A stretch of 64,000 nucleotides of DNA from Istiophorus platypterus (GCA_016859345.1 CM029126.1:13819027-13883026); one strand, 5' to 3'; positions 1 to 13,632 are shown, counted from the stretch's first letter. Translations and numbers: made by a program. Notes: generated by a model from the letters alone, not told the origin.

Positions 1-3000
1 ACATTTTGTTTACAAAGATGTATAAATAATTATTGGAGAAGCACAGAGTAACATAGAGCTTTCTCTGGTCATGAACTGTGGCTGAAACCATACATATGTT
101 AATCAGGCTGCTGCAGATGTTCGATTAGTCTTTGATATTTTCATTAATTGCATGAATCAAAAAATGATTTGTCATCTATGAGTTATTAAACTGCAAATTT
201 GCATCATTTTTCATTAGCCGCGCAGCTAGGAAACCCGATCATTTTGCAACACAAAGCAAGTGATTTACATGTAATCTATTCTTCCCTTCAACCGAAGGCC
301 TGTGTGCATGTTCAATGCTTAATCTGAGGCACAATGGACAGCCACAGTAAACATATGCACGCCGAGTCCTTGTTGGAGAACACTTCGTGTGTAAAAGAAC
401 GGTGACTGAAGTAGCCTCGCAATATGTAAAAGATTTTGCTTCTCATTAGAAGTGTCTTTCTGATGCTTTCTGAACACTGAGATGCTTACCAACGACAATC
501 ATCACATTTCTTAAAGGGATTCATGTCTGCACACCATATGATATTCATGTTCACCCTTGAAACTTGATGGATGCAGACAAACTTACCCCTTTTTTTCCTG
601 GAGGTTTTATTGTAGGAGATACCTTGGACAGAGAACCTGTGTTATAATGTATATTTCAGAATAAAGTGATAAGGATATAAGAGGAAATGATATAAATACA
701 ATGCAATAAATACAATAAACAATCAACAAAAACACACACAAAACAAAATCCAACTAGACAAAATTAAATATGAACAACAGTATATCTTTTATTATTTTAA
801 AAATTGCAAGATAAGCCTTAACGTCTTGTAGAAAGGAAAGCGTAAAAAAGAGATACTGCTTTTTTCTTTAGACTGTTTATTTCTTTGAATATATTTGATC
901 AAATGTAAAATCAAACACTGAAGTAAAGATTTAACAGTTTCTGACTAGCAAACCTCAACACCGTCAAAATAAGGAAACATTATTGATATTTACTACATAC
1001 TGTACGTAGGACAACCTGTATCTTAGCTGAGACTTATCCAACAAACAAACCCGAATTAGAAAATCACTTCTTTTTTTTATTTTAAAGTCTTTTACTCCCA
1101 TAATTTCCTGGATTTTTGAGCTAGTGCAAAAGAAATATCTTAGGTGAAGCAATATCCTGTATTTCTGTCAAATAAACGATGATGTATTCTTCAAACTAAA
1201 CTTCACTTCAAAGGTCTGTACAAGGGGATCAGTGTTTATCCTCTCCACAAGGACAAGGTCATACCAACATCATAATGGAAGACTTTGGCTATTTACAAAT
1301 CGCTGAGACTAATCGTTAGTGTACAATTTCTCTCAGACATGCTGTACATTACTTATGTATATTAGTAAAACTACAACACCCTACCCCCACCCCATATGTC
1401 AAAGTGCAATTCCAAAGATCACCACAAGGTGGCACGTATACGCCATATTCAGCATTATTTAGAAAGGCTTTGAAAATGTCCTATTTGAATATGCGTAATA
1501 CAAGCATATTAGTCATAAAAGGGTATAATTTAATTGAGCTTTTCCTACAGGTTGATACCAGGGTCTAACTTAAAGCCCCTTGATGTCTAAGGTTCACCCA
1601 CACAGATGTTCTCACTGATGTCTCCTGATTTGGCTGTATAGGGCATAAAAGGACTGCGCTTTACTGTCCTTGCTCCTTGTCGGGGCGGGACAATGTCCGA
1701 TTATATAGTTAATCTCGAGCTGTTGTTTAATTCACAGCATAGCTCCTTTCAGCATCAACCTGAGCAGAGGTCTCACCAGCAAGAATAACCGTGTGGGTGT
1801 GCAGGGACTGTAAATGGTCACAGTCAATATTCTATATTTTACTCATTGTCAGCAAATCCCATGAAAAGACCAACGCAAACAATGAAGTGATTAAATCAAC
1901 AGGTGTTGTCTGTGCGGCCGAAGCCTGATCTACCGTACTACTCTGTGCCACTGACCTTCATTGTTGTCCAAAAACATGAAGATGGGTCATATAGTTAAGT
2001 TTCAGTCAGTTCCGTGTACTGCGTCCTGGTGGTGTAACATATCAATCCACAGCTGTAAATAGTCCTCAAAAAAATAAACTACTTAATCCAGGTTGAGTAA
2101 AAAAAAAAAAATCTGTTCCCAGCTGTTTAAGAAAAGTGTCAGCATTTTTTTAAAGAATAAAACTACATATTTGTGAGCAGCATTTAAAGATGTGTGTCTT
2201 CAGTGAGAATGGATGGGCTTGGGGCTGCGTGCCACAGAGAGGTTAGGGAAGTCAGAAGTTTGACTAATGCATTGTTGGTTTTGGTCTTTTCCTGGGATTT
2301 GTTGACAGTAAGAAAAACGTAGAATAACACCAGCCTTTTCCTTTAAGCATCAATCCACATTTCACAGATTTTCTCTGTGTCATGATGATCATTTGAGGTC
2401 TGTATTTGAAAAATAACAATTTCTTTAAGGCCAGTACAAACACAGGCCGGACTGACAGAGAGAAGAATGGCTACGAAGACAAACTGATGACACAGTAGCT
2501 AGTCTACAGTGAAGAATATAAGACCACATAGTTCCTCCTTGTGGAGGAGAACAGTCACTGGGCAGTGTTTAGCCTGAGCAGTCAAACACAAACAGAAGAG
2601 AACAGTCTGGTTACTGGGTTATTAATAATGGCTATTATGAAAAACTGCAGTTCATATTCAAACATAGTGTATGTTACAGTGTGCAATCCAAATTAAAATT
2701 CCGAGGAGGCCGAATTGTGCGGATGTTTCTCAAAGAACTGTAGCACATTCATGAACGTTAGATCATTACCTGAAACAACAAAAACAAAAAACAAAAAAAA
2801 AAAAGCAGGACCACTTGATATTGGTGAGTTAATGGAATGATTGAAGAAGGAGGCGCTGTGGCACATACAGTACATAGGCTACATAAGGGTTAGAATATCT
2901 ATACACACACTGTACACCTTTAAGAATACAACTCACTGTACATGATCGACACTAGCTCGCTAGTTAAGTCAACAACTCTCTCTTTTTCTGAATAGTAGCT

Positions 3001-3286
3001 CTATCAGTCATCAAAAATAAAGTTGAGATAGTTTGCCCGATGAGTGTTTACATTCCCTGCCCCAGTATATATTGTTTTGTCTCAATGATAAACCTGTAGG
3101 TCATAATGTGATGAGAAACAGTCAGTTAATTATTCTCATTATATCTAATAGTTGAGGAACAGGGGCACCACCGCCGCCACCAACACCACAATCCTGCTGG
3201 ATGCTTCATCAAAGTGCTGCTGCTCAGAACATACACAAGTGACTGTGAACATGCACATACTGTCTCAGACCTATACACACACGCAT

Positions 3287-3321
<35 letters not shown>
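3287..3321. repeat. (CA)n microsatellite
   Basis: A pure CA dinucleotide run inside the presumed atxn1 3'UTR. Confidence 0.95.
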
Positions 3322-3324
<3 letters not shown>

Positions 3325-4606
3325 TGTTCCTGAGAATGAACTGTAGGATATTTATTTAAGCTCTACTGTAAGAAACAAATCTACTAACAGAAAGGAAGCT
3401 GTTTTAAACCAAACAGCAGTACTCTGATATACCAGGTAGGGACTTAAGAAAGGCATACCATCATTGAGGAAAGTAGGTTTTAACGGTAAAACCCTAAAAA
3501 CCATGTGCTGCTGTGAACTAGGTACATTTATATCTAAGGCCATAGTTTCTGTAAAGAAAGCAACATGACAGGTCAATAGAATAGAATAGATACAATTTTT
3601 CCCATCAATATATAATTATTATGTCATGTTTTTGATTTTCTTTTCATCTAAAGTGTGTTTGTATTTAAAGTTGCTCATTATTTTTATATAGACAATGTGT
3701 CAGATAGCTATGTGTAATGGGTATTATTAGCAAACTCTACAATTCCCCTTAGCTCTAAAGAGATTTTAAACATCTTTGAGCCAATTGCTTTAGTTTTATG
3801 GCTCACAACTTTACTGTTGTTTTCAACGCTCACTGCTCTAATCAGGACCATTTCAATGTTGCAGCAGAAAGTTGTTTTCAGTAAAGAAGCCCTAAAAGGA
3901 TGGAGAACTCAGTAACTTCAGAGCCAGATATTTCCCTCAGGACCGAAACTGGGGTAAAAGTAGGATGAGAGGAATTTAGCTTCATCAGGCTGCTTGAACA
4001 TGACTCCAGATAAATGCTAATGTTGCTCTGTGTCAGCTGGGTCTGTAATTAAGCAATGTTGGCTAAAATAATTGCCAAATCAAATTTAAAACATAATAGT
4101 TTATCAGTGTTACATTTACCACTTTCTGTGCTGCCTCCAAGTGGCTAAAGAAATAAATTACTGCCATTATCCAAGTTAGCCAACTAAGGTTTATATTGCA
4201 GAATGAGGGCTGAGTCCATACAAAGATAAGCTGAAATAATCATTACGAGACAGAAATACCTTTTCCTTTTTTGTAATGTTTGAGTTGCTGCACATAGCAG
4301 TCAGGCTAAATGACAAACATATGCTGTCCTTGAAAGGAATTACCAACCTTTGCTAACAAACTATGAAGGTAAAGTTGGCTGAGGAACTGTGTTAGAGGAA
4401 TACACTCCTGTGCAACTGCTGTCACCCACATATTGCAAAAGCACTGGTGTCAGATTCTCAGCATACTCATCACTGGTGTAGCCAACAGCACATGCATGAC
4501 TTTGTGAGCCAGTACTGAGGAAAAAATTCAGTGGTTTACATTCAGGCCTTTTCAGTATTTATATCTGCAGGCTGCATTGAAAACTGAGCTCACAGCTACT
4601 ACCCGC

Positions 4607-4652
4607 GCACACACACACACACACACACACGCGCACACACACACACACACAC
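4607..4652. repeat. (CA)n microsatellite
   Basis: A CA run with a GCGC interruption in the presumed atxn1 3'UTR. Confidence 0.95.
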
Positions 4653-5353
4653 CTGACTCCTGTGCTCCATCTAACAGCCACACAGACAGAACACATACAA
4701 ACCAACCATCACACAGGCACATACATTTGGAGACAAGTGGCACAACCCAACGGTGGTAACACACATCTGTTAAATTATGAAAATGAAAAATATAGTGATA
4801 AAATAAAACTCAAAACCTCATCAGAACACGATGAGGATAGGATAAATGAAAGCCATGATAATTGAGCATTGCCACGGAAAAACCACAAGTCTCTCTATGA
4901 CTCTTAAATGTCATCACAAAACTAAATAGACCAAGCAGAGAAAAAAAACAAAATATGGTTACCCACTTTCTACAAGCCGACATTGGGGTCTGTGCTTATT
5001 TGTGTGATAGAGAGGAATGGTTGACTGATCTGCATTCAACAGGTTTAGGCCACATGACAAAGAGTTTAAATGTCAGAGTGAAATCTCTCTCAGGTGACTG
5101 ACTGCCATTCATACTCAACATTCACACACTGCATTCAGTTTTGCTTTCAGTATTGATTGCACTGATCTCATGTGTGATACCACTTATGAAGGTGCTCTTG
5201 GGTACTTCATCGTAGATATCAGACTGATGTGAAAGAGAAGAAATCATTTAATACTGTGTAAACTTGGTCTATATTACAGTAGTCTGGATAGAGAGAAAAG
5301 AGAGGGGATAAATAAGAGCAAACCACAGGTATTTCAAATCCCTTAAAGTTCTC

Positions 5354-8300
5354 TCAACAGTCTACTCTTTTGTTCAAGCACCTTTTACTGCCAGCACTGG
5401 AGTGGCCCTCTATGCTGATTTTAACCTCCTGAGGGACAAAAGAGGGTTTGGGCAGAGTCAGAGGAGGCTCCTCCTCAGCTCTCTCAGTCTGGTCTCTCTC
5501 TGGAGCTGACCAGCGTCTCTTTCGGGCTGTGGGTCTCTCTGGATCACCACAGTGTATTTTGGTAAGAGCAGGCATGTCTGTTTTCACTGATTCCTGTCTC
5601 ACTTCTCCAGTCCCCGAGACGGTCAGCATTGATCCAGCTCCAAAGATCCCCTCCACTGGTCCTGGAACTAGACCCAATCCTGGCGGTAGCTCCAGTCCAG
5701 GTCCTGCTCCAGTTACCTGCTCCCTCTCCAGTCTGTCTGCATTGGAAGCCTTCATTAGGAGACCACTGTTACTGTCTGCAGCGTTTGGACTCATACTGTT
5801 TCTTACGGTGGCGTTCCTGCTGTGACAGGAGTCAGACAGGTGACTCGTCTTCAGTTTAGTCCCCAAAGCTTGGCCGTCCGTTACCGAACCATTCCTCAAG
5901 CTGCGGAGTGTCAGCGACACGCACACATCACCCACACAAAGCTTAGCACAGGACAGCTCGAACAGCTGGGTGGTCCTGTCTGGGCAGCAGGAGGACCAGC
6001 CCTGACCAAATACAAAGAATGGATACTCCACCAGCACCTCCACACACACCTGAGTAGGAGCACATGCACAACAAACACATTTAGTTCACTGCAAAACACA
6101 GACTGAAAATTTTGCAAAGGATTTATAAAAGGAGCACAACTGTTCAAAGCTATTATGTGAAGGATTGTGCAAGGGATTATAGCATTCTACAAATGATTCT
6201 ATTATCTTAGGTTTTTGTTTGTAGAACAATGCCACTGTGGCCTTTTTCAAAGAAGAAATTTTAACATCTCACAGTAGAGAAAGCTCAGGTGTAAATAATA
6301 CAATAATGGTGCCTGAATCATATTGAGGTGATTCAATTACAGGGTCCTGGTATTACGCATGCTGCCTCACCCGCACATTGTCAAGGCTCAGTTGGACACT
6401 TTGAATAGAATATATTATTCTGTTGAAAACTGATGAAGTCCTTATTGGAGCCTGACTAATATATTTTAAAGATGATGAAATTTTAGCCCATAAATTACCT
6501 TAACTGGAATAAAAATACGCCAAAGATATGTTTGAGGGAGTTTTTAAATGTCACCATAACATACTTTATCCATTCAAGCAGCACTGACAAGTTTACTTTT
6601 CTGTTAACTGTAAAATGTCATTAGCATTAGTGCATATCTTTGCCAAAATTCTTAAATAACCAAGTTTAGGAGGTCATGTTTTTATCATCAGTATTTATTA
6701 CAAACAACACATAGTTGACGGATTTTTCCACTCTCTAACAAACTGATTGGTATCCGTCTCAATAATCCAGTATCAGTCAGGCTCTATCCTATAGCCCTTT
6801 TAAGCAATGGAATCCCTAACAGGGTTAGGCTGATCTATTTGTGAAAGTAATGCCTTCAGGCCTTTCAAACATAGTTCTATGTTGTGCAAGAGTAAATTTG
6901 GCATATGGTCCGTGAGAGGAAGCAGTGGTCAACAGCATTATGTTGGGGAAAAAAAGGCATGAAGTAAGAACATGTTTCTCCTAATTCTGCATTGTTTATT
7001 GATTTTGAAACTATTTGTTCAGCTAAAGATGCCTCTGCTTGCAACTAGCAGATTCTAGTAGAGGGTTTCTCATCCAATTTACCATCATTTGGAAAAATTA
7101 TGGAGTTCTGCAGCCTGTTTATTTATTGTATGAGCATTGCTCTCTGCCACAGAGGGTTTTTTGGCACTAGCACCAGGGGGCGCCAACGTCTTGAGATTCC
7201 AAATTTTATACATAATGACTTTAAAAACTTAACTCATGATTGATCATACAACAAAGATATATCTGGAATATCTCACCTGGGCTTTGAGCTCTCCCACAGA
7301 AAACTGTATGACCACAGCATTGGGAGTTTGCCCACTGTCAATACGCTCAACAGTGCTGGAGTCAATCTTCAGCTCACTGCTAATCTCAGCACTCTGGATG
7401 AAGTCCTCTGTCTTGAGGTCCTCAACGCGCTTCAGCTCCCCATCGGCCAGCTGGATGATGGAGCCTCGCATAAAGAATGGAGGAAGGGCCACAGGGGAGG
7501 CGGTGGAGGAAATGGAGGGGGAGGCTTGGAGGGAAACAGGGGCCGGGGTTGGGACAGGAGCAGGAGTTGGGGAGGGAGCTGCCACCACTGCAGGAGCCGG
7601 GTTTGAGGGCAGGGCTGACAGCATGGGAGCCTGTGCAACAGCCGGGGGTGGTTGATTTCCATCTGACTCAAGCGCTTCACACTTGGACAGGGCTGTGGCT
7701 AGGTAGGCATGTGGCATGGCAGTGGATATTTGAGGGGTAGTGGTTGCAGTCAGGGCACTGACAGTACGACTAACCTCGATTTCTGTGCTGCTATTGGCAC
7801 TGCTGACTGGGATGAGGAGGGACTGGCCACTAGGGATGACCAGGTGCTGGGGAAGTGCTGCATGGTAGCTGACAGCATGCTGATTTGCATTGGTGATATA
7901 GCCTATGATGGGTGGCTGTGTGGAGGAATAGAGACTGGCTGGCAGCTCCTCAGGGGGTAGAGTGGTCTGGATGACTGTATGAGGAGCAACAGACTTCACC
8001 ACCTCTGAGGATGAGAGGGAGGTGAAAGAGGAAGATCTGGACACTGGTTTCCCCAAGCAGATGCCTCCTTTCTCAGTCTGGACTAAGGAGATCTTATTTG
8101 AGCCAGCTTCATGTTCTGCTCCATGGTTGGGCTGGGCCACCAGCACCAAGGAGGTCTGGAGTCCTGCTGGGTTTTGGCTATAGTCTGCAGGCAGAAGGAT
8201 ATGCCTGGCCTCATAGCTCTGGACCTGCTGGTGGTTTGTTGGCTGATTGGGTGCTTTTGCCTGTTTGACCACCTCCAATTCCCCATTCAGTACACCCTTA

Positions 8301-9082
8301 GCATGCCCCTCTGGTTTCTTTCCAGATGAACCATCTGCATACTGAACCACCAGCTGGGAAGGAGCAAGGGTAAGTGTTTGAGGGAGGATGGCTGTGTGAG
8401 GGTGGAGCTGGAGGTGGGCCGTGGGGGAGGTGACAGCATTTCCGCTGACAGTCAGAGGTGTTCTGCTGTCCAGATGGATGTACTGGCTGGTGACTTGGGG
8501 AGAGTTGGGTAGTGAGACAGGTGCCAGTTCTGTGGGGGAGAGCCCTATTTGAAACTGCTGCTCCCCTTTGGTGTTGGGAGAGACGAGGGCAGTGGTGTAA
8601 CTATCCAGCTGGGAACGCTGTCCTACTATGGCAGAGCTGTTAGGCACAGAACTAGCATTTGTTGAGAGGATGTGAGAAGAGATGTAGCCAGCATAGGGCC
8701 CAGAGCTGATGAACTGAACGTTGGGTCCCAGCTGCGCAAATTGGATGGTCCCTGCCTGCTGTGGAAGGGCTGTGGGATAAACTGCAGGCAGAGAGGCCAG
8801 GGGCACTGCAGACAGAGGAGTGGACGAGGAAGGGACAGAAGTAGAAGGAGAGGAGGAAGAGGTCGAGGAGTTGGGACATCTCGGACTTTCTGCATCCCTA
8901 GATTTGCAGCGTTCACTGGCTACACTTGCCAGCCATGCTAAGTTCTCTGTGTGGGGACTATCGCTCACCACTGCAGCTGGCGGCGTAGCTGTTGCAACTA
9001 CCACTGGCCTCTGCTCCAGAGCCAGGATCTCGCGCTTCTTGGGAGGCAGGCATCCATTACTCCGCTCCTGGTTGGATTTCAT
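5354..9082 (-). CDS. atxn1: Ataxin-1 (AXH-domain transcriptional co-repressor), two coding exons
   Basis: Coding exons are 9082-7277 (602 codons, donor at 7275-7276) and 6049-5354 (231 codons plus stop, acceptor at 6050-6052), giving 833 aa against 815 in human ataxin-1. The N-terminus (MKSNQERSNGCLPPKKRE) is the diagnostic ataxin-1 start. The AXH domain spans about residues 536-655 and is split by the intron at an exact codon boundary, as in the family. Near the C-terminus is the nuclear-localisation and 14-3-3 site RKRRWSAPE (about 778-786; the serine corresponds to human S776), then PPLTLPKPSFVPQEVKISIE. This site separates it from ATXN1L. In the family the AXH domain mediates self-association and binding to Capicua in a nuclear repressor complex. 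The human polyQ position holds only QQ. The C-terminus is about ten residues longer than in human. Whether it is the a or b fish paralogue cannot be told here. Confidence 0.96.
6050..7276 (-). other. atxn1: atxn1 intron between the two coding exons
   Basis: This 1.2-kb intron splits the AXH domain. Donor and acceptor are canonical (GT at 7276-7275, AG at 6051-6050). It is AT-rich and I see no other gene or recognisable element in it. Confidence 0.85.
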
Positions 9083-9348
9083 TGTGCCAGCCTGGTTTTG
9101 ATATTCCCTGGTTCTACTTCCAAGCTCCTCTGAGGATGCTTTCTCTCTCTCACCTCCACTCAGTGGTTATATGCACGGGTTGGCCTCAATGTGTGCTGTG
9201 TGGCTCTGTTCTCTTTTTCTCTTCACTGGTGGACAGCTCCAGGTCTTAGACCAGAGAAGGAGTCACTCCAGCTCACAAAATGAGCTCCATAGACTTCATG
9301 AGGAATCATCTCTGACCGATCAACCTCTTCCACGATGTCGGCAGTAAT
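9083..9348 (-). other. atxn1: atxn1 5'UTR segment of the first coding exon, with upstream ORF
   Basis: Upstream of the start codon the exon appears to continue to a good acceptor (pyrimidine-poor but CAG at 9349-9351). The 266-nt leader holds an AUG at 9309-9307 that opens a 28-codon ORF closed by TGA at 9225-9223, before the main AUG. Human ATXN1 has a long multi-exon 5'UTR, so additional non-coding exons are expected further right. Confidence 0.5.
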
Positions 9349-12300
9349 CTGTTGGCAGAGAGAGGCTCAAATCAGACACTCAGGTAATGAGCAATAAAAT
9401 TAAAAAGTCCTTGGGATATACTTACAGATTTTAACTACTCTTCTGTATTCAAGCCATATAAATAAACTTGACTCAACTTGACTCGGCTTAAAATTGAATT
9501 CAGTCTCATTGGTCTAAATGCACTGCAGAACTAGCTCAGTGAGCTCAGTGTTTATGAACCATATTCACAAAATGTCCCTGCAGGGCTGCAAATGCAAAGC
9601 AGTAAATACCAAAATACTTCACTCTTAAAAATGTCCCTGCTTTCGTGATGTTGTGTTGTGTGAAAAGGTGGTGCGTGGTTTAACTTCTGTATCTGTTTTG
9701 TGGTTTTCTGCACTTGAACACAACATGTGGGCCATTCTCTTAACATGTTTATCAAAGTTCAACCTCTAAAGATGAGCCTCGACGATCTATATGGACTGAT
9801 CTGTCAAAACTCAAACGACCTTTCCGAGAGTAATGACTTATCACACACTGGAAAGCACAGAACAAATGTTGTGCGTCATTATTTACATGATGTTGTAAAG
9901 GCTCTTTCACGTTTAAAACTCCACGCCAGAGTTTCCTGAGATACAGTGTTTGTGTCTGTGTGTGTGCATACTCATGTGTACAGGGCAAGTGTATGTGAGC
10001 TGCTTTTGGCAGTAAACTTGCTCCAGACTCTAGGGTAAGAAAGCAGAGCAGAGTGAAAGGATAACGGCACAGAGTAACAACCTCAGAGGAGCTTGTGCTT
10101 TTGTCTTCTTTTTAACTCTCCCAGCTCTTATGTTGAGTCATTGGGCTACTGTAAATATAACAGCCACCTCCGGACAGGAACTCTGGGTCAGTGGGCAGAA
10201 AAATGAAGTAAAAATAATATGGCTTGAAATTTGGTTATGGAACAGTCTGCAAGAGGTTCAACTGTGCCTTTGTTGCTATTACCGAAGTGCTTGAAGAATA
10301 TGTTAACAATGGCTTTCTGCTTTACTCCATTTGTGTAGTAATTCAAAGTTCAAGGGAATACAAAGTGGACAACAAACAATGAATGAGGAGGCCCATTTAA
10401 GAGGCAGACTAAGGGATAAGTTGAAAGAGTACTGAAAAAGGCTCTTTATTCCCAGCTAGAAATTTTGAGGTTATTGCAAATTAGGATGTAGAGAAGGCTG
10501 ATTGGAGAAAAGTATCTAAGTATATCAAAAAGCCCAACCATCAGCAGCTATAGTAGCCAGTCAATGTTTGACTGCAGGGCCAATAAAAAAAAACATCTGG
10601 TCTCATATACTATGGATTTATGCGTATGCATACTCACATAGTGTGGACATGCAAGTAAACATAAACAATATGCAATGTATCCACTAATTCAACAAAATTA
10701 ACATGCAGCTTTTTGCTTCCCACAAGCAAGTTTCCTTTTCAGAATGTCTATTCTTTCCTGCAGGCTTATCTGTGGGTCAATGCACAGGAGTCTGAGTTGT
10801 TCATTAGCCAGAGATACCAAAGAGATGGCATGTATGACACACACTCATACATCCATCCATTAATTTTCTCACCCTACATTCCATTCAGAAAAGCCAGGCT
10901 ATTTGAAAGTGCTAAATTGTATTTTCATATTAACAGAAGAGGTTCACTACAGTGGGTAACCACAGACATGTTACATAAAGAGAGAGGGGAGAAAAACACA
11001 GAAGGCGACCTTGGTCGGCTTCTATTTAGATGCATCTAGCTCTAACGTTGGCTTGGACAAGGTCACCTCATACAAATGCAGTGAAAGTCTCAAAATTGTA
11101 CAATTCATCTAACCATACAGCCTGGTAGATCCACCAGATGTAACAAAGGAGGAGAGCAGCAGAGCTTGAGAGAAACAGAAACAGAAAGAGGAGAGTGAGG
11201 GGGAGGAGTGGGAGAAAGGCAATGAAAGATGACAGAACTGTATAGAAGGAAAAGGGAGTAAGGGGGGATTAGGAATGGAAAAGAGGGAGAGAGAATAAGG
11301 AACAGGGAGACGACAGAGTGCTGCTTCTCCTGACCCACATTGAGCAGAGCGCCTGCAGCATCAGAGCGCCATAGCCCCCCCCCCTTCACTGAGAGATCCC
11401 CAACCACCGCTACTGCCTGAGCGATGCTGCGATGCTGCACAGCATCGCTCAGTGGCAACAACCCCACCTCAGCAACACGGTGTCAACACTGTAATGACAT
11501 CACATCTGAAGCACAAGTGCCTCCTATGATTACAGCTGCACTGGAAGACAAAGCCAGCATGCTCTGATTTCCTAACGCCACATAAAACACACCATTAGTG
11601 TCAAGAGACTACAGATAGAACAGGATGCTCTTAAGTAGGTGTCTCTCCTTTCCTCATTTGACCTGTACACAGGGCTCTCTTCACATGGTCTCACACACAC
11701 ACACACACCAAACACACAACACAGCAGCCAAAAGCCTCTCTAGATTTTCCAGCGTCAGCCTATTATTAGAACACTGACACCAACAAACATACGCCCTGTG
11801 TGATACTATGGAGAACAAAGGCAAGCTTTCAAGACATGACTGTCACAGCAAGCCAGACAGCATGGGGTCCCCCGAGTCAGTCCCCTGGCCCAGGCCTGTC
11901 ACCTCTGAGACATGTACAGAGGGGTGAAAGCAGAGAGTGGGGTGGGGTGGGGGGGGGTTGCTCTGTTCTCTTCATCACACTAATGCTTTTTAGCTCAGAC
12001 AGAGTGATAGAGCCAGCCTCATATGTGATCCTCTTTCACACTCCCACACAAAAAGCTGCACAAACCACAGAAATAGGTTGGTGTAGTGGTGTGTGTCTGG
12101 CGTCACACTGTGCGCGGGAGCGTGGATGAGATGGTGTTTTCATTCAGCCTCCTCTCTGTTGTCTCCAGGTGAGAGGGCCCCCCAGCAGAGTTACATCGGC
12201 TCTCTTACGCAGCAGTCACCAGCTCCTCCGGTCCCCCACCTCCACCCTCTCCGCCTGAGCCCTGAGCCCTGAGTCTTCCTGGACCCGCTATTTACTCCTT

Positions 12301-13241
12301 GCATTGATCCACAGCTTCATAGCAATAACATTTCTCTGCAGCAGGATGTTGCAGGGACACAACAGAAAGACAATAAGATTACATAGTGACAGTGACCTGA
12401 GATGTAGCTGCTATACAAAAAAAAAATCATACAAAAAGCTAATGCAGTGATAATGGGGGTTATAAACCTGTTGTCAATACTCCTATACATCATGTTTCAG
12501 CATCGAGACAAGTCATAGATACACAGTGACTACCCTTTACAGCAAATGGCTATATATAGAAAACAAAAACATCATTATCAATCTGAGCTCTGGCATGAAA
12601 CAGAAGGGAGGGTTCTGTGCAAGACAATATGTGCATAGATGAACGTGGGATTTGTTGCATATGAAGAGGACCGTACCTCAACCGACTTAAAAACACAGCT
12701 GCCTTAACCACACGGCAGATCAATACCGTGTGCTGCTTTTTCTAATACCCAAAAGAGCCATTTTTACTGCCCCTTCTCAGTACAACAGTGGTGCTTGTGC
12801 CTTTAAGAGGCGGACCGACCGTGTGGCAGACTAAAGCAGACAGTAAGAGCAGGCAGTGGGGTTCAGGCTGTTTGTCTTCACAATGACTCCAGAGTTCTGC
12901 ATCACCGCTCGACACACACCGATCTCACAGTATACAAGCAGCGATGTGTACGCAGGCGTACATCTCAGCCAGCACCACTACAACCAAACGGGATCGACGC
13001 TGTTGAATCTCAGGGTTGTGACTCTGGACAGATGCTGTGACTGTAGCCTGTGGCGGCTTTAGAATGACAGTGAGAGCACATGAGTGTAGTAGCAGGGCAG
13101 AAAATACTACTATCCCACAAATCAAGAAGAAAAGAGACAACCCACCCTCCTCCCCTCCTCTGGTCAGAGTACTAAGAATAGCTCACCAGTCTCTCCACAG
13201 CCACTGCTTGCAGAGCATGTCCAAGGATTCTTCCTGCCTCT

Positions 13242-13242
<1 letters not shown>

Positions 13243-13275
<33 letters not shown>

Positions 13276-13370
13276 TCGTGTGTGTGTGTGTGTGCGGGTG
13301 TGTGTGTGTGTGTGTGTCTGTGTGTGTCTGTGTGTTGTGTATGTGTGCTTGTGTGGCGTGTATGTGTGCT
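13243..13370. repeat. (GT)n microsatellite
   Basis: A long imperfect TG tract with a few interruptions. Its translations give the Val/Cys and Thr/His runs seen in several spurious reading frames. Confidence 0.95.
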
Positions 13371-13632
13371 GGAGACGTGTTTCCTAGGATTCCGCTTCCT
13401 GAATCTCTCCTTTGTGCCGCTCTCCTCTCCTGGAGCCTGTGTTGTAGCTGCTCCAGCTCTGCCCTCCTCTCTGGACTCTCGGCTTTGGAAGCTACGCTGC
13501 CCCTGTGGGCTGACGGTAGAGGAAGTTCCCCACTGCTGAAGCTCACAGCAAGTCCTGCGTGCAAGGCTGCTTCAACGTGTGTTATGCAAGGCCACCAGAC
13601 CGCCAGCTCCCTCTCTGCCTTGCTGCTTTTTT

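Larger units (their letters stand above)
600..5353 (-). other. atxn1: Probable long 3'UTR of atxn1
   Basis: No coding exon was found downstream of the atxn1 stop. Human ATXN1 has a 3'UTR of several kilobases, so this is most simply 3'UTR. The minus-strand transcript would carry a Pumilio motif UGUAAAUA (1290-1297), a combined miR-130 8-mer/miR-19 7-mer (1122-1130), a second miR-130 7-mer (1403-1409) and a miR-101 8-mer (2866-2873). Candidate AATAAA signals read leftwards at 788-793 and 606-611; which is used cannot be decided. The stretch also contains CA microsatellites at 3287-3321 and 4607-4652. Bases 1-599 show nothing I can assign. Confidence 0.6.

Noticed and set aside
7236..7655. ORFs on the plus strand opposite atxn1
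   Set aside because: They are antisense shadows of the Pro/Ala-rich ataxin-1 coding region without recognisable domains.
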